Below are positions 8,281 through 18,381 of a DNA stretch of 47,004 bases, piece after piece. The first letter of the stretch is position 1. The number at the start of each line of letters is the position of its first letter. Both the position numbers and the translations under genes were made by a program. The stretch lies in the NCBI GenBank assembly GCA_020692245.1, contig JAIMKT010000012.1, positions 27,487 through 74,490 on the forward strand, given 5' to 3'. The stretch is from Microcoleus sp. GA_180221_E-2-1-MAG-45_12. Its GTDB lineage: Bacteria; Cyanobacteriota; Cyanobacteriia; Cyanobacteriales; JAAUUE01. The notes beneath the pieces are model-generated. The model searched no databases. It saw nothing but the letters and a program-made list of their open reading frames with translations, and was not told the DNA's origin.

Positions 8281-10968
8281 ATGCCTACTTCCCCAGAACG
8301 GATTGTCCCGACTAATCTGCGTAATGAAATGACCCGTTCCTATCTGGAATACGCCATGAGCGTGATTGTGGGGCGAGCCTTACCAGATGCGAGGGATGGG
8401 TTGAAGCCAGTCCATCGGCGGATTCTCTACGCCATGCACGAACTGGGTTTGAGTCCCGATCGCCCCTTCCGTAAATGCGCCAGAGTTGTGGGGGAAGTGT
8501 TAGGTAAATATCATCCCCACGGAGACACGGCGGTCTATGATGCCTTGGTACGGATGGCTCAGGATTTTTCCATGCGGGCGCCCCTCATCAATGGGCATGG
8601 GAACTTCGGCTCCGTCGATAATGATCCCCCGGCAGCCATGCGTTACACCGAGTGTCGGCTGCAAACCCTGACCACCGATTCCCTCCTCCGGGATATCGAA
8701 GCAGAAACCGTAGATTTTGGCGATAACTTTGATGGTTCTCAGCAGGAACCTCTAGTATTGCCCTCCCGGATTCCCCAACTCCTCTTGAATGGCTCCTCTG
8801 GGATCGCTGTGGGTATGGCGACCAATATTCCCCCCCACAACCTCGGCGAACTTATTGATGGGCTGGTGGCTCTGATCCATAATCCCGAAATTACCGATCG
8901 AGAATTGATGCAATACATTCCCGGCCCAGATTTTCCTACGGGGGGACAGATTTTGGGGACATCGGGGATCAAAGAAGCCTACACCACCGGACGGGGTTCC
9001 ATCACCATGCGGGGAGTGGCAGAGATTGAGCTGATCGAACAACCGGGCAGGCAGGATCGAGAAGCGATTATCATCACTGAACTGCCCTACCAAACCAACA
9101 AGGCAGCCCTGATCGAGAAAATTGCCGAAATGGTGAACGAGAAGCGTCTAGAGGGCATTTCTGATATCCGGGATGAGAGCGATCGAGACGGCATGAGAAT
9201 CGTTATTGAACTGAAGCGGGATGCCTACGCCAAGGTCGTACTGAATAACCTCTACAAACAAACCCCCATCCAGACTAACTTTGGGGCAAACATGCTGGCA
9301 CTGGTCCACCAAGAACCCCAGCTCTTGACTATTAAACAATTCCTAGCGGTATTTCTAGAATTTCGGATTGAAACTATTATTCGGCGGACGCAGTACGAAC
9401 TCCGCAAAGCTGAAGAACGAGATCATTTATTATTGGGCTTATTGATTGCCCTAGGTAGATTAGACGGAATTATTCGCCTGATCAGAGAAAGTGCTGATAC
9501 CGCTTCTGCTAAGCAACAATTAACCGAACAGTATGGATTGTCAGAAGTTCAAGCTGATGCTATTCTCCAAATGCAACTCCGTCGCCTCACCGCCTTGGAA
9601 GCCCAGAAAATTCAAGCAGAACATGAAGAGCTAACTCAAAAAATTACCGAACTCCGCCATATTCTTGCCAATCGGGAACGGATTCTGGAAATTGTGGAAA
9701 CCGAAGCCGTAGCGATTAAAACAAGTCATGGAACGCCTCGCTTAACAACCATCGATCCCGGCGAAGGGGAAATCTTTGATATAGATTTAATTGCCAACGA
9801 AAAATCCTTAATTCTTCTCACAGAACAGGGCTACATTAAACGGATGCCCGTGGATACCTTCGAGGCGCAAAACCGAGCCACTAGGGGCAAAGCAGCAACA
9901 AAAATGAAGGATGATGACGGCATCAAGCACTTCTTTACCTGTTGTGACCATGATAGTATTCTCTTCTTTACGGATCAGGGGGTCGTCTACAGTCTCCGGG
10001 CTTACCAAATTCCCTTGGCTTCCCGCACGGCAAAAGGCTCTCCAATTATTCAAATGCTGCCCATCCCCAGAGAAGAGCAAGTTACCTCGATCGTCCCTGT
10101 AAGTGAATTTAGCGATGAGGAATACTTGGTGATGCTTACAGTGCAAGGGTTTGTGAAAAAGACCGCCCTTTCTGCCTTTAGTAATATCCGCTCCAATGGT
10201 TTAATTGCCATTTCCCTCGAAGCCGATGACCAACTCCGCTGGGTACGTCTAGCCAAAGCCGAGGATAGTGTCATTGTTGGCTCTCGCAAAGGCATGGCGA
10301 TCCATTTCCGCACTGACCATACCCAACTCCGACCCATGGGAAGAACAGCCCGGGGGGTAAGAGCCATGAAGCTCACCAAGGGAGATAACTTGATTAGTAT
10401 GGATGTGCTGCCCAGCAGTGTGGTGGCGACGATCGCCAGTGATGTGGAGGCAGAAAATTCTGATTTTGACCGTACGGCACTTGACCAAGAGCTACTGGAA
10501 AGTACCGAAGCTCTAGAGTTGGCAGAAGTTGCAGACATTGCCGAAATCTCCGAGGAAGAAGCTGCTAGTCTCGATTTTGCCGATACGGTAGATGCAGGGG
10601 AAGATGTCGAGCTAACTGCTGAGGGTCCTTGGATATTAATTATCACTAGCAATGGCTACGGTAAACGGGTTCCGGTAGGCATGTTCCGGCTCCAGCGCCG
10701 CTTTGGAAAGGGGATCATTGCCACCAAGTTTAAGTCAAAAACCAGTGGGGATCAGCTAGTGGCTCTGCGGGTTGTGAATCCGGGGGATGAATTGATGATC
10801 GTCACTAACCGGGGGATCATTATCCGTCAGTCTGTGGATGCCATTTCTACCCAATCTCGATCGGCCACGGGAGTCCGAGTCCAACGCCTAGACGAAGATG
10901 ATGCGATCGCGGCAGTGGCTCTGATTCCCCCCTCCAGCGAGGAAGATGAAGAACTAGAAGAAGTCTAG
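8281..10968 (+). CDS. gyrA: DNA gyrase subunit A
   Basis: An 895-residue type IIA topoisomerase A subunit. The breakage-reunion domain carries the catalytic Tyr122 in AAMRYTECR and the quinolone-determining stretch [10 protein letters not shown], with Thr83 where E. coli has Ser83 and Asp87 conserved. The C-terminal beta-pinwheel (from about 510) has a degenerate GyrA box (QNRATRGKA instead of QRRGGKG). It also has an acidic insertion at about residues 720-780, rich in E, D, A and S, before the final blade. With GyrB it introduces negative supercoils. The cyanobacterial GyrA N-terminus is intact. A LysR gene follows with no real gap. Confidence 0.95.
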   Translation: MPTSPERIVPTNLRNEMTRSYLEYAMSVIVGRALPDARDGLKPVHRRILYAMHELGLSPDRPFRKCARVVGEVLGKYHPHGDTAVYDALVRMAQDFSMRAPLINGHGNFGSVDNDPPAAMRYTECRLQTLTTDSLLRDIEAETVDFGDNFDGSQQEPLVLPSRIPQLLLNGSSGIAVGMATNIPPHNLGELIDGLVALIHNPEITDRELMQYIPGPDFPTGGQILGTSGIKEAYTTGRGSITMRGVAEIELIEQPGRQDREAIIITELPYQTNKAALIEKIAEMVNEKRLEGISDIRDESDRDGMRIVIELKRDAYAKVVLNNLYKQTPIQTNFGANMLALVHQEPQLLTIKQFLAVFLEFRIETIIRRTQYELRKAEERDHLLLGLLIALGRLDGIIRLIRESADTASAKQQLTEQYGLSEVQADAILQMQLRRLTALEAQKIQAEHEELTQKITELRHILANRERILEIVETEAVAIKTSHGTPRLTTIDPGEGEIFDIDLIANEKSLILLTEQGYIKRMPVDTFEAQNRATRGKAATKMKDDDGIKHFFTCCDHDSILFFTDQGVVYSLRAYQIPLASRTAKGSPIIQMLPIPREEQVTSIVPVSEFSDEEYLVMLTVQGFVKKTALSAFSNIRSNGLIAISLEADDQLRWVRLAKAEDSVIVGSRKGMAIHFRTDHTQLRPMGRTARGVRAMKLTKGDNLISMDVLPSSVVATIASDVEAENSDFDRTALDQELLESTEALELAEVADIAEISEEEAASLDFADTVDAGEDVELTAEGPWILIITSNGYGKRVPVGMFRLQRRFGKGIIATKFKSKTSGDQLVALRVVNPGDELMIVTNRGIIIRQSVDAISTQSRSATGVRVQRLDEDDAIAAVALIPPSSEEDEELEEV

Positions 10969-10981
10969 AGGAGAAATTTTC

Positions 10982-11902
10982 TTGGAACAAGCAACACTGC
11001 ACCAACTGAGAGTCTTTGAGGCTGTAGCCCGCCATAACAGTTTCACGAGGGCAGCAGAAGAATTATTTCTCACTCAGCCGACGGTATCCATGCAGGTCAA
11101 GCAATTGACGAAGGCAGTGGGACTTCCCCTGTTTGATCAAGTGGGCAAACGTCTCTACCTAACGGAGGCTGGACAACGCTTACTGGCAGCAAGTCGGGAA
11201 ATCTTTGATAAGTTAGACCAGTTAGAGATGACGGTAGCCGACCTCAAGGGTTTACGGCAGGGAAAGCTGCGCTTGGCAGTGATTACCACAGCAAAATATT
11301 TTGTGCCGCGATTGTTGGGGCCATTTTGTCAGAAATATCCGGGCATTGATATCTCTTTGCAGGTGACAAATCATTTGGGGATCACAGAACGTCTCAATGA
11401 CAATCTTGATGACCTCTACATCGTCAGCCAAATACCAGAGGGCTTACTACTTAGTTCCCATCCGGTGCTGAAAAATCCCCTTGTGGTCATCGCCTCGGCT
11501 AAACATCCCCTCGCTGGACAGAAAAATATTCCCATCACTGCTCTGATGCATGAACCCTTTATTATGCGGGAACCGGGATCGGGAACCCGTCGATCGGTGC
11601 AGGAGGTGTTCGATCGCCATGGTATTAGTGTGAAAGTCCGCCTAGAATTGGGAAGTAATGAAGCGATTAAACAGGCAATTCGGGGGGAACTGGGGATTTC
11701 GGTGCTATCTCGGCATACTCTGGGGTTACAAGGAGCTATGGAGGAATTAACAATTTTAGATGTGCAGGAGTTTCCCATCGAAAATCAATGGTATGTGATC
11801 TATCCCCAGGGCAAGCAACTGTCGATCGTCGCCCAGACTTTCTTTGAATACCTCCTCCAAGAGGCTACAATAATTGCCGAGCAGATCAATGCGCCCCTGT
11901 AA
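10982..11902 (+). CDS. LysR-type regulator, CmpR/NdhR (CcmR)-like
   Basis: A 306-residue LysR-type transcriptional regulator. It has an N-terminal winged helix (LHQLRVFEAVARHNSFTRAA and LTQPTVSMQVKQL, residues 6-65), a linker helix and a periplasmic-binding-like effector domain (about 95-300) with PFIMREPGSGTRR. These match the cyanobacterial CmpR/NdhR/CbbR branch, which senses carbon metabolites and controls inorganic-carbon uptake. The start is TTG at 10982, supported by AGGAG at 10969-10973 with an eight-base spacer and lying just past the gyrA stop. Which of CmpR or NdhR it equals cannot be decided here, since no cmp or ndh target genes are adjacent. Confidence 0.88.
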   Translation: MEQATLHQLRVFEAVARHNSFTRAAEELFLTQPTVSMQVKQLTKAVGLPLFDQVGKRLYLTEAGQRLLAASREIFDKLDQLEMTVADLKGLRQGKLRLAVITTAKYFVPRLLGPFCQKYPGIDISLQVTNHLGITERLNDNLDDLYIVSQIPEGLLLSSHPVLKNPLVVIASAKHPLAGQKNIPITALMHEPFIMREPGSGTRRSVQEVFDRHGISVKVRLELGSNEAIKQAIRGELGISVLSRHTLGLQGAMEELTILDVQEFPIENQWYVIYPQGKQLSIVAQTFFEYLLQEATIIAEQINAPL

Positions 11903-11945
11903 TCAAATATTTGGTAATTAAACCTTTGAGAATTTTGAATAATTT

Positions 11946-13637
11946 ATGACTACTGGGGAAATACCCTGTCTAAGTTTAGCGATCGCCCGTCTGACCAAAG
12001 CTGGGGCAGAAAATTTTGCGGTGTGGGTACTTAAGTCTCCCTATCCGGGGGGTTATGTGCATCATGATTCTCTCTGGACTCCAGAATTAAGCCAAAGCTG
12101 GCTGGGATGGCAGGAGGTTTTTTCAGTCAATGGCTCTCCCCTATCTCCCGTGAACCATCCAGAGTTAAAGCCAGAGTTAAAAGCAAAAGACACTAACCCA
12201 AGGCAGGAAAATGCTGGGGACGGGGAGCTACCGCAGGAACCAGAGCATAATCTAGCCAATAATCTAGTTAATAATCCAGAGGGCAACTTTAGCAAAAATA
12301 CCGGGACAGGCAGCACGACTAATCGATTAATGCAGGATTTGGGAGTGCAGTTGTGGCAATGGTTATTTGCGGGGACAATCCAGAATAGTTTTGCCCAGAG
12401 TCAAGGGATCGCCATGGGACAAAATAAGCCCCTACGCCTGCGGCTAGAGATTCGGGATCCTAACTTTATTTCCCTACCTTGGGAGATTATGCAGCCCCAA
12501 TCTGGACAACAGGCGATTTCCCTGAAGGAACAGATTCTCTTTAGCCGGACGACTAGCGATGTAGATCCGCTCTTGCCGCAAAGGTTGGGGCTAACCCTGA
12601 AAATTTTAGTAGTCTTGGGTGCAGCCGGGGGTGAGGCTTTGGATTTAGAGGCTGAAGCGGTGACTTTGAGTCGGGTTTGGCAACAACCTAGACAAGCCCA
12701 AGCGATCGCCAATCGATTGATTCCTGCCGTTCCTGCCCAAGTAGACACCCTCACCCAACCTACTCCCCAGGAGCTAATCCGGGCGATCGACAATGGTGGT
12801 TACAATATTTTTTTCTACGCAGGACATGGAGTTCCGGCCGCGGATGGGGGACTGTTGTTTTTGCGGGAAGATGCCGCCCTGAATGGCACAGAATTAGCTC
12901 AGCTATTAGTCCGTAATCAAGTTACTTTAGCGGTGTTTAATGCCTGTTGGTTGGCGTTTCCAGCCCAGATTGGCAATCAAGCCATGCCCCGGAGTAGTCT
13001 GGCCGAGGTGTTAATTCATCATGGTGTGCCAGCAGTTTTGGGAATGCGGGATGCGATCGCTGACCATGAAGCCCTTAGTTTTATCCAAAATTTTGCCCAA
13101 GCCCTAGCGGTACGGATGCCCATTGATCAAGCTGTCACTGTAGCTCGCCAGCACCTCCTCACCCTCTACAAGTTCAATCAACCCGCTTGGACATTGCCAA
13201 TTCTCTACATGCACCCAGAGTTTAATGGGGAACTAATCCGCTCGATCGAGGAGGGGATCACCGAGTTGCCGGGGTATACGAGTCTGCCGGAGGGTTCACC
13301 TTCTAAGGCTTATCTCCGGGATCTGGGGGGGACAAATCAAGTTTGGTATCTCCAGGGAGGGGTGATGCGGGTAGGACGCAGACCAGAAAATGATCTAATT
13401 ATCCAAGAGCGCTGGGTAAGTCAACAACACGCCGAAATTCTCTGTCGAGAAGACCTATCCCGCTACCCGACCTATCTTCTCCGGGATTTTTCCCGTTACG
13501 GTACGCTCATCTACTCTGCCCAAGGTTGGCAAAAAGTCCACCACCAGGAAATAGAACTAAAATCTGGCATGAAAATCAAGTTCGGCAGCAGTCACGGGCA
13601 ATCTCTAGAGTTTGTCATCGATGAAGTATATAAGTAA
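11946..13637 (+). CDS. CHAT (caspase-like) protease domain fused to a C-terminal FHA domain
   Basis: A 563-residue protein. The N-terminal part includes a low-complexity stretch rich in N, E, P and G (about 75-125). A CHAT/caspase-HetF-type domain follows (about 160-420) with His294 in FYAGHG and Cys334 in VFNACW, the expected catalytic dyad. The C-terminal FHA domain (about 470-560) has VGRRPENDLII and SQQHAEI, the phosphothreonine-binding Arg/Ser/His pattern. Family knowledge: CHAT peptidases act in stress or programmed-death pathways and FHA domains bind phosphothreonine. Coupling of the two would direct protease action to phosphorylated partners; that is inference. There is no TM segment. 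It lies 43 bases after the LysR gene. Confidence 0.88.
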   Translation: MTTGEIPCLSLAIARLTKAGAENFAVWVLKSPYPGGYVHHDSLWTPELSQSWLGWQEVFSVNGSPLSPVNHPELKPELKAKDTNPRQENAGDGELPQEPEHNLANNLVNNPEGNFSKNTGTGSTTNRLMQDLGVQLWQWLFAGTIQNSFAQSQGIAMGQNKPLRLRLEIRDPNFISLPWEIMQPQSGQQAISLKEQILFSRTTSDVDPLLPQRLGLTLKILVVLGAAGGEALDLEAEAVTLSRVWQQPRQAQAIANRLIPAVPAQVDTLTQPTPQELIRAIDNGGYNIFFYAGHGVPAADGGLLFLREDAALNGTELAQLLVRNQVTLAVFNACWLAFPAQIGNQAMPRSSLAEVLIHHGVPAVLGMRDAIADHEALSFIQNFAQALAVRMPIDQAVTVARQHLLTLYKFNQPAWTLPILYMHPEFNGELIRSIEEGITELPGYTSLPEGSPSKAYLRDLGGTNQVWYLQGGVMRVGRRPENDLIIQERWVSQQHAEILCREDLSRYPTYLLRDFSRYGTLIYSAQGWQKVHHQEIELKSGMKIKFGSSHGQSLEFVIDEVYK

Positions 13638-13720
13638 GTTGATTAGGCTAGGTTGGGTTAACAGAATTTTGAATCTAAGGCATAATAAACTACTTACATT
13701 GCCTCGATCGAATTGCCACC

Positions 13721-14893
13721 ATGTCTCTACTCAAAGATTTTTCCATCTCCGCCGTGATTGCTGGTTTTGTGACGGTTCTGGTGGGTTTTACTAGTTCCGC
13801 CGTGATTGTTTTCCAAGCTGCCCAAGCTCTGGGAGCCTCCCCAGAAGAAATTGGTTCGTGGATGCTGGCGTTGGGTCTGGGCATGGGCTTGACCTGCATT
13901 CTCCTCTCCCTGCGTTACCGAGTCCCCATCGTGACAGCGTGGTCTACTCCCGGAGCTGCCATGCTGATTACTGGTGTGGCTGGGGTATCGATGCCTGAGG
14001 CGGTGGGAGCGTTTTTGGTTTCTGGAGGATTGATTACTTTGTGTGGGTTTAGTGGCTGGTTTGAGCGAGTTTTGAACCGTCTGCCCCTGTCGATCGCTGC
14101 CGGGATGTTGGCAGGAGTACTGCTCCGGTTTGGGCTGGATGTTTTTGGAGCCATGCAAACCCAGTTATTGATGGTGCTGGTCATGTTTTGTACCTACCTG
14201 ATTTTGCGGAGTCGATCGCCCCGCTATGCAGTAGTCACAGCGTTGGTTGTAGGTGTTGCCATCGCTGGAGTCCAAGGATTGTTACAATTAGATACGGTCA
14301 GCCTCCAGTTAGCCAAGCCTGTATTTATCCTGCCGCAATTTTCCTTCCAAGCCCTAATTAGCGTCGCCCTGCCCCTCTTTGTGGTAACTATGGCTTCTCA
14401 AAATATTCCCGGAGTCGCTACCATCAGAGCCTCTGGCTATAACGTCCCCATTTCCTCTCTCATTGGCTGGACTGGAGTTGCTACCCTAGTTTTGGCTCCC
14501 TTTGGTGGTTATGCCCTAAATCTGGCTGCCATTACTGCGGCGATTTGTATGGGCAGGGAGGCGCACGAAAACCCCGATCGACGCTACATTGCGGCTATGG
14601 CGGCGGGGGGCTTCTATCTAATCGTGGGGTTATTTGGTTCCACTGTGGGGGCGGTGTTTGCGGCTTTGCCCAAGGAACTGGTCTTAGCGATCGCTGGCTT
14701 GGCTCTTTTCGGCACGATCGGCCATGGTTTAGCTGGAGCTTTGAGCAAGGAAGAAGAACGAGAACCCGCCCTGATTACTTTTTTAATGACGGCTTCTGGT
14801 GTGAGCTTACTAGGCATTGGGTCTGCCTTTTGGGGACTAGTGGCGGGGGTGTTCGCCCTCCTAGTATTACGTAGCAACCGCTCAATTAGCTAA
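13721..14893 (+). CDS. BenE-like benzoate/aromatic-acid:H+ symporter
   Basis: A 390-residue, highly hydrophobic protein with roughly 11-12 membrane segments. N-terminal AVIAGFVTVLVGFTSSAVIV, then VTAWSTPGAAML and, later, GGYALNLAAITAAICMG are typical of the BenE family (nucleobase/ascorbate transporter superfamily). Characterised members import benzoate with protons; substrates of cyanobacterial homologues are not established. It lies ten bases upstream of a cytochrome P450 gene in the same direction, so the pair may be cotranscribed and could handle the same compound. That link is inference. Confidence 0.88.
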   Translation: MSLLKDFSISAVIAGFVTVLVGFTSSAVIVFQAAQALGASPEEIGSWMLALGLGMGLTCILLSLRYRVPIVTAWSTPGAAMLITGVAGVSMPEAVGAFLVSGGLITLCGFSGWFERVLNRLPLSIAAGMLAGVLLRFGLDVFGAMQTQLLMVLVMFCTYLILRSRSPRYAVVTALVVGVAIAGVQGLLQLDTVSLQLAKPVFILPQFSFQALISVALPLFVVTMASQNIPGVATIRASGYNVPISSLIGWTGVATLVLAPFGGYALNLAAITAAICMGREAHENPDRRYIAAMAAGGFYLIVGLFGSTVGAVFAALPKELVLAIAGLALFGTIGHGLAGALSKEEEREPALITFLMTASGVSLLGIGSAFWGLVAGVFALLVLRSNRSIS

Positions 14894-14903
14894 GAGGATA
14901 TTC

Positions 14904-16274
14904 ATGAAAAACAACACAAATTCTCAAGGTAATGCACTCCTAAAAACCCTACGATTAATTGCTGATCCGATTAAATTTCTAGATAGTTATAATCAAATTA
15001 ATCAAGATAGTTTTGTTGTTCCAGTATTAGGGATCAATTCTCCTCCAGTGGTGTTTTTTAACTCTCCAGAGGCTATTGGGGAAATTTTCACAATTCCCAG
15101 CGAGAAATTTGATTTTAGTCGGGCTACCCATGTGTTTCGTCCTTTGATGGGAGATAGCTCGATCGTGCTGCAAGAAGGTCGATCGCATCAACGCCTCCGG
15201 CAATTACTTGTACCGCCGTTTCATGGGGAGAGAATGCGCTACTACGGGGCAACTATTTGTGAGATTACCCAACAAGTCACTCAAAAATGGCGATCGCACT
15301 CAGTAATTTCTCTGCCCCAATATCTACCCCAAATCACCCTAGATATTATTCTGCAAATTGTCTTTGGTTTCAATACTGGAGAACGCTATGAACGGATGCA
15401 ATATCTGTTAACTAATCTCCTTGAAGATGTCACCAAACCATTATTTTCTAGCTTGTTTTTCTTCCCCCCCTTGCAACAAGATTGGGGTGATTGGAGTCCC
15501 TGGGGAAATTTCCTAAAACGACGGGCGGAGATCGATCGCCTGATTTATGCCGAAATTACCCAACGTCGGACAGAGTTTGATCCTGAGCGCACAGATATTC
15601 TCACCCTGCTGCTTTCCGCTCGGGACGAAACGGGGGCAGCCATGACCGATCAGGAATTACGGGATCAGTTGGTTTCTCTATTGTTACTGGGTTATGAAAC
15701 TACGGCGGGTTCCCTTGCTTGGGCTTTTTATCTTCTCCATCGTCACCCAGCAGTTTTAGCTCAAGTTCGTTTAGAAATTGCCAGCATTACGCCCCCCAGT
15801 ACAAACCTAGACCCAGAGGCGATCGCCAAACTGCCCTACCTCAACGCCGTCACCCAAGAAACTATGCGCCTCCATCCCATTGCCCTGATTGGCACACCGA
15901 GAATGGCAAAGGTAAACTTGCAAATTCAGGATCAAGCTCTCACTCCGGGGTCGATCGTGGTTCCTTGCATCTATCTTGCCCACCAACGAGCCGCCACTTA
16001 TCCCCAGCCCCAACAATTTCAACCAGAAAGATTTCTCACTAAAAAATATACCCCCACGGAATATCTACCCTTCGGCGGCGGAGCTAGAGGTTGCATTGGT
16101 TCTGCCTTTGCTATGTATGAAATGAAGTTAATTATCGCCCAAATCCTGACCCAGTTTGAGCTAAAACTCATCGACCCCAAACCCGTTAAACCAGTCCGCC
16201 GGGGGATTACGATCGTCCCTTCTGGCAAATTAGAAGTGGCTGTAACTCCTCTACCAACAACTATTGCTAAATAA
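14904..16274 (+). CDS. Cytochrome P450, CYP110-like
   Basis: A 456-residue P450. The I-helix oxygen-binding motif is GYETTAGS, the K-helix ExxR is in QETMRLHP, and the heme loop FGGGARGCIG places the thiolate Cys397. It has no N-terminal anchor, as usual for soluble bacterial enzymes. The sequence resembles the CYP110 group, found in most filamentous cyanobacteria and able to hydroxylate fatty acids, alkanes or terpenes. A redox partner is not encoded nearby. The ATG follows AGAGGA at good spacing, ten bases after the BenE-like gene. The gene is convergent with the histidine kinase at 16290. Confidence 0.93.
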   Translation: MKNNTNSQGNALLKTLRLIADPIKFLDSYNQINQDSFVVPVLGINSPPVVFFNSPEAIGEIFTIPSEKFDFSRATHVFRPLMGDSSIVLQEGRSHQRLRQLLVPPFHGERMRYYGATICEITQQVTQKWRSHSVISLPQYLPQITLDIILQIVFGFNTGERYERMQYLLTNLLEDVTKPLFSSLFFFPPLQQDWGDWSPWGNFLKRRAEIDRLIYAEITQRRTEFDPERTDILTLLLSARDETGAAMTDQELRDQLVSLLLLGYETTAGSLAWAFYLLHRHPAVLAQVRLEIASITPPSTNLDPEAIAKLPYLNAVTQETMRLHPIALIGTPRMAKVNLQIQDQALTPGSIVVPCIYLAHQRAATYPQPQQFQPERFLTKKYTPTEYLPFGGGARGCIGSAFAMYEMKLIIAQILTQFELKLIDPKPVKPVRRGITIVPSGKLEVAVTPLPTTIAK

Positions 16275-16289
16275 TGATTGCCAAAAACT

Positions 16290-18341
16290 TTAATTAGTAG
16301 GAAGAGTAATTGTAAATGTAGTACCTTCACCCAAAGTAGAATCTACTTCGATCGAGCCTCCGTGTTTCTCTACGATAATTTGCTGGACGATCGCCAGCCC
16401 CAGTCCCGTACCTTTGCCGACTATTTTTGTAGTAAATAGGTGATCAAAAATCTGTTCCTTGACCTCATCAGAAATTCCTGTGCCATTATCGCTAATTTTA
16501 ATTTGTACCTGTTCATCTACCAACTTAGTTGCAATCATAATCCGGTTAGGATGGGCTTGAATTTCCATAAAACTCCGCCCTTGATTAGCCTCATCCAAGG
16601 CATCGATCGCATTGGCAATAATATTCATAAATACCTGATTTAACTGCCCCGGAAAACAATAAATTGAGGGGATTTGTCCATAGTTAGTCTCAACGATAAT
16701 TTCTGGATGTTGATCACTTGCCTTCAAACGATGCCGGAGAATTAAAATCGTGCTATCAATCCCTTCATGGAGTTTAAATTTCTGTTTTTGGTCACTATCT
16801 GCACGGGAAAAAGTTCGTAAACTATGGCTAATTGCCTTGATGCGATCGCCCCCATCTTTCATGGCTCGAATCAACTTCGGTAAATCTTCCCGGACATAAT
16901 CTAGATCAACTCGGTCTAGCTCTTCAATTATTTTGCTACTAGGCTGGGGAAACTCCTGATGATAAAGATCAATGATTCCTAATAGATCATCAATATAATC
17001 TTGAGTTACTCCCACATTGCCGACAATACAACCCACCGGATTATTAATTTCATGGGCAACTCCCGCCACCAAATTACCAAGCGCCGACATTTTTTCATTT
17101 TGAATTAATTGCAGTTGAGTTGCTTGGAGATGTTTCAGAGTTTCTTCCAATTGAGTTCCCTGTTCATAGGTTTCTATTAATAGCTCCGTTTGTTGGAGAG
17201 CAATACCTAATTGGGCAGCTACTTGGTGGATAAACTCCGTTTCTTGTTGTAGCCAGATCCGGGGTCGATCGCACTGATGCACACAGAGTAAACCCCAAAG
17301 CTCCCTATCTTGCATAATTGGCACAATCAAAGCCGCCCTGACATCAAATCTTTCTAAAATCTGACGGTGACATTCAGGAATTGCAGCAGACCTCACATCG
17401 GCGATCGAGCAGAAACGTCCATTTTTGTAGAGATTTGCATAGTTTTCCCCAAAACAATGATCCTGAACTTTGGCAGCTAGACCAGAGGGGTATTCTGGGA
17501 GAACGTCCTCCGCCACAAATTCTCCGTATTGGTAATTTTCTTCGATCTGGAATTGATAAACCCCCACCCGTGATACTTGCAGAATCTGGCGCATATTCTG
17601 GGTGACAGCCTGAAAAATTACATCCAAATCTAGGGAATCTCGAATCTGGGTTACTACCTCAAAGAGAGTTTGTTGTTGCTGAAGAGACTTTTCGAGGAGT
17701 TGGGCTTTTCCCTGAGCTTCTTGGTAGAGCAGGGCATTGGCGAGGGCGATCGCTCCTTGGGTGATCAGGAGTTGGAGGCTTTGACATCGATCGACAGTAA
17801 AGATCCCACTCAGGAGTTTATTTTCTAAGTATAAAATCCCCAATAACTTTCCCTGATTAATCATTGGAGTACACAACATACTCTGGGGTTGATGATCGAG
17901 AATATCACAAAAAATATCTTCGGCAATTAAGTTAGGTAAGCTAGAAACCCCTGTATTTTCCTGATTTATTTTCCCCTGATCGATAACGATCGATTGTTGG
18001 GTATTTTTGACATGCTCGATGATTTGGAGAGGAATTTCTGGGTAAGTATCTAGGGCTTGGCGATCGAGAATAGTTTGCACCGAAGTTGCCGATTTTTTGG
18101 GGTCGCTAATATTATCAATATCTTCCACAAAAGCCACAGTTCTAACTGCAAAATCTTCCTGCTCTGCTAATATCAAAACTGCCTTTCTCGCCTCAGAAAT
18201 CTCCAGAACTGCCCGTGTGAAGTTAACCAAGAGTTGATCCAATTCGATACTCGCAGAAATAACTTGAACCGCCTTGAACAAGTCAGTAAAATCTAAACCA
18301 CACTTAGTATTCAGTTTACTAACCTCATCAAGTAATTTCAT
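16290..18341 (-). CDS. Hybrid-free sensor histidine kinase with two GAF domains
   Basis: About 683 residues. A first GAF-like region (about 20-210) and a second phytochrome-like GAF (about 235-400; EFVAEDVLPEYPSG, LWGLLCVHQC) are followed by a short coiled coil. Next come the HisKA dimerisation helix with His430 in GVAHEINNP and an HATPase domain with N-box (IANAIDALDEAN), G1 (ISDNGTGI) and G2 (GKGTGLGLAI). The second GAF lacks an obvious bilin-binding cysteine next to its histidine, so light sensing is unproven. There is no receiver domain and no TM segment, so it is probably cytoplasmic. ATG 18341 is preferred to 18359 because GAGGAAAG precedes it. Partner regulator unknown. Confidence 0.88.
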   Translation of the reverse strand: MKLLDEVSKLNTKCGLDFTDLFKAVQVISASIELDQLLVNFTRAVLEISEARKAVLILAEQEDFAVRTVAFVEDIDNISDPKKSATSVQTILDRQALDTYPEIPLQIIEHVKNTQQSIVIDQGKINQENTGVSSLPNLIAEDIFCDILDHQPQSMLCTPMINQGKLLGILYLENKLLSGIFTVDRCQSLQLLITQGAIALANALLYQEAQGKAQLLEKSLQQQQTLFEVVTQIRDSLDLDVIFQAVTQNMRQILQVSRVGVYQFQIEENYQYGEFVAEDVLPEYPSGLAAKVQDHCFGENYANLYKNGRFCSIADVRSAAIPECHRQILERFDVRAALIVPIMQDRELWGLLCVHQCDRPRIWLQQETEFIHQVAAQLGIALQQTELLIETYEQGTQLEETLKHLQATQLQLIQNEKMSALGNLVAGVAHEINNPVGCIVGNVGVTQDYIDDLLGIIDLYHQEFPQPSSKIIEELDRVDLDYVREDLPKLIRAMKDGGDRIKAISHSLRTFSRADSDQKQKFKLHEGIDSTILILRHRLKASDQHPEIIVETNYGQIPSIYCFPGQLNQVFMNIIANAIDALDEANQGRSFMEIQAHPNRIMIATKLVDEQVQIKISDNGTGISDEVKEQIFDHLFTTKIVGKGTGLGLAIVQQIIVEKHGGSIEVDSTLGEGTTFTITLPTN

Positions 18342-18381
18342 TATTTCTTTCCTCGCCATAGACTATATAAACAGTATAAAA

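Noticed and set aside
10050-10652. 200-codon minus-strand frame opposite the end of gyrA
   Set aside because: It is Ser/Ala-rich, lacks a ribosome site and mirrors the acidic insertion of gyrA; there is no sign of independent coding.
13915-14184. Minus-strand frames opposite the BenE-like gene
   Set aside because: They arise from complementary codons of membrane helices; there is no start signal.
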